Assembly: GCA_003153075.1 (NCBI GenBank)
Contig: PMBW01000294.1
Location: forward strand, 1-5,487
Reading direction: 5' to 3'
DNA length: 5,487 bases
Source of the DNA: Dehalococcoidia bacterium
GTDB lineage: Bacteria > Chloroflexota > Dehalococcoidia > Dehalococcoidales > Fen-1064
The notes beneath the pieces are model-generated. The model did not search any database. It saw nothing but the letters and a program-made list of their open reading frames with translations, and had not been told where the DNA came from. The stretch's first letter is position 1. Every line of letters starts with the position of its first letter. The translations under genes and the position numbers were made by a program. Below are positions 5,454 to 5,487 of this stretch, one piece after another.

Positions 5454-5487
5454 AATACAAATTATCCATGCCGCTCAGAAACAGATT
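5443..5487 (+). CDS. RelE/ParE-like toxin, first 15 codons (cut by window edge)
   Basis: In the +1 frame relative to the antitoxin, a TTG at 5443 opens a frame reading MVYRIQIIHAAQKQI to the last base. This resembles the N-terminus of RelE/ParE superfamily toxins, which commonly begin M-x-Y-(R/K)-(I/V)-x-I and continue with a helix rich in A, K and Q. AAAAGGA (5431-5437) lies five bases before the TTG, and the start overlaps the antitoxin end by 11 nt, as is common in toxin-antitoxin pairs. No ATG or GTG is available nearby in this frame. Members either cleave mRNA on the ribosome (RelE) or poison gyrase (ParE); 15 residues cannot separate them. The catalytic C-terminus is outside the window, so activity cannot be judged. 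Confidence 0.72.
   Translation, partial: MVYRIQIIHAAQKQI

Noticed and set aside
1..5487. tRNA, rRNA, CRISPR array, insertion sequence or phage attachment site
   Set aside because: I found no cloverleaf, repeat-spacer array, transposase motif or paired terminal repeats on reading both strands.

Overview
The window carries four blocks: a two-gene ABC-2 type export operon on the minus strand (bases 1-1869), a divergent regulatory region (1870-2226), a tungstate uptake operon tupA-tupB-tupC on the plus strand (2227-5121), and the start of a type II toxin-antitoxin operon (5217 to the right edge). All the larger genes are intact except where the window cuts them. Shine-Dalgarno sites are strong and the -10/-35 boxes are of sigma-A type. 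The lipoprotein binding protein, the NatA/NatB-like exporter and the tungstate transporter with a cofactor riboswitch point to an anaerobic bacterium. A low-to-mid GC Bacillota of the Clostridia/Peptococcaceae kind is my best guess; Chloroflexota such as Dehalococcoidia cannot be excluded. No RNA gene or protein marker settles the taxonomy.

Minus-strand block: an extended -10 promoter at about 1898-1906 drives a NatA/YhaQ-type ATPase (973-1869) and its NatB/YhaP-type permease (980 to beyond base 1). The two genes overlap by 8 nt. The exported substrate cannot be read from sequence.

Regulatory region and tup operon: the leader at 2029-2141 matches the molybdenum-cofactor (Moco) RNA motif, including the conserved block CTCCCGTGTTTGGAAAGG and a GAAA-capped hairpin. 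An intrinsic terminator (2168-2192) follows. The 3' strand of the aptamer closing stem (AAGGAG, 2134-2139) is exactly complementary to the terminator 5' arm (CTCCTT, 2172-2177). This predicts a transcriptional OFF switch: cofactor bound, terminator forms, tungstate import falls. Because the gene controlled is a tungstate importer, the tungsten form of the cofactor (Tuco) is the likely physiological ligand. TupA (lipoprotein receptor), TupB (permease) and TupC (ATPase with a C-terminal TOBE/Mop-like domain) form one complete importer. A second strong terminator followed by a TTGACA promoter sits between tupA and tupB, so receptor and transporter core may be made at different levels.

Right end: a ribbon-helix-helix antitoxin gene with its own promoter is followed by the first 15 codons of a RelE/ParE-like toxin, overlapping it by 11 nt and starting with TTG. 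A perfect 10-bp palindrome and a tandem 7-bp repeat lie in the promoter and are candidate operators for autoregulation.
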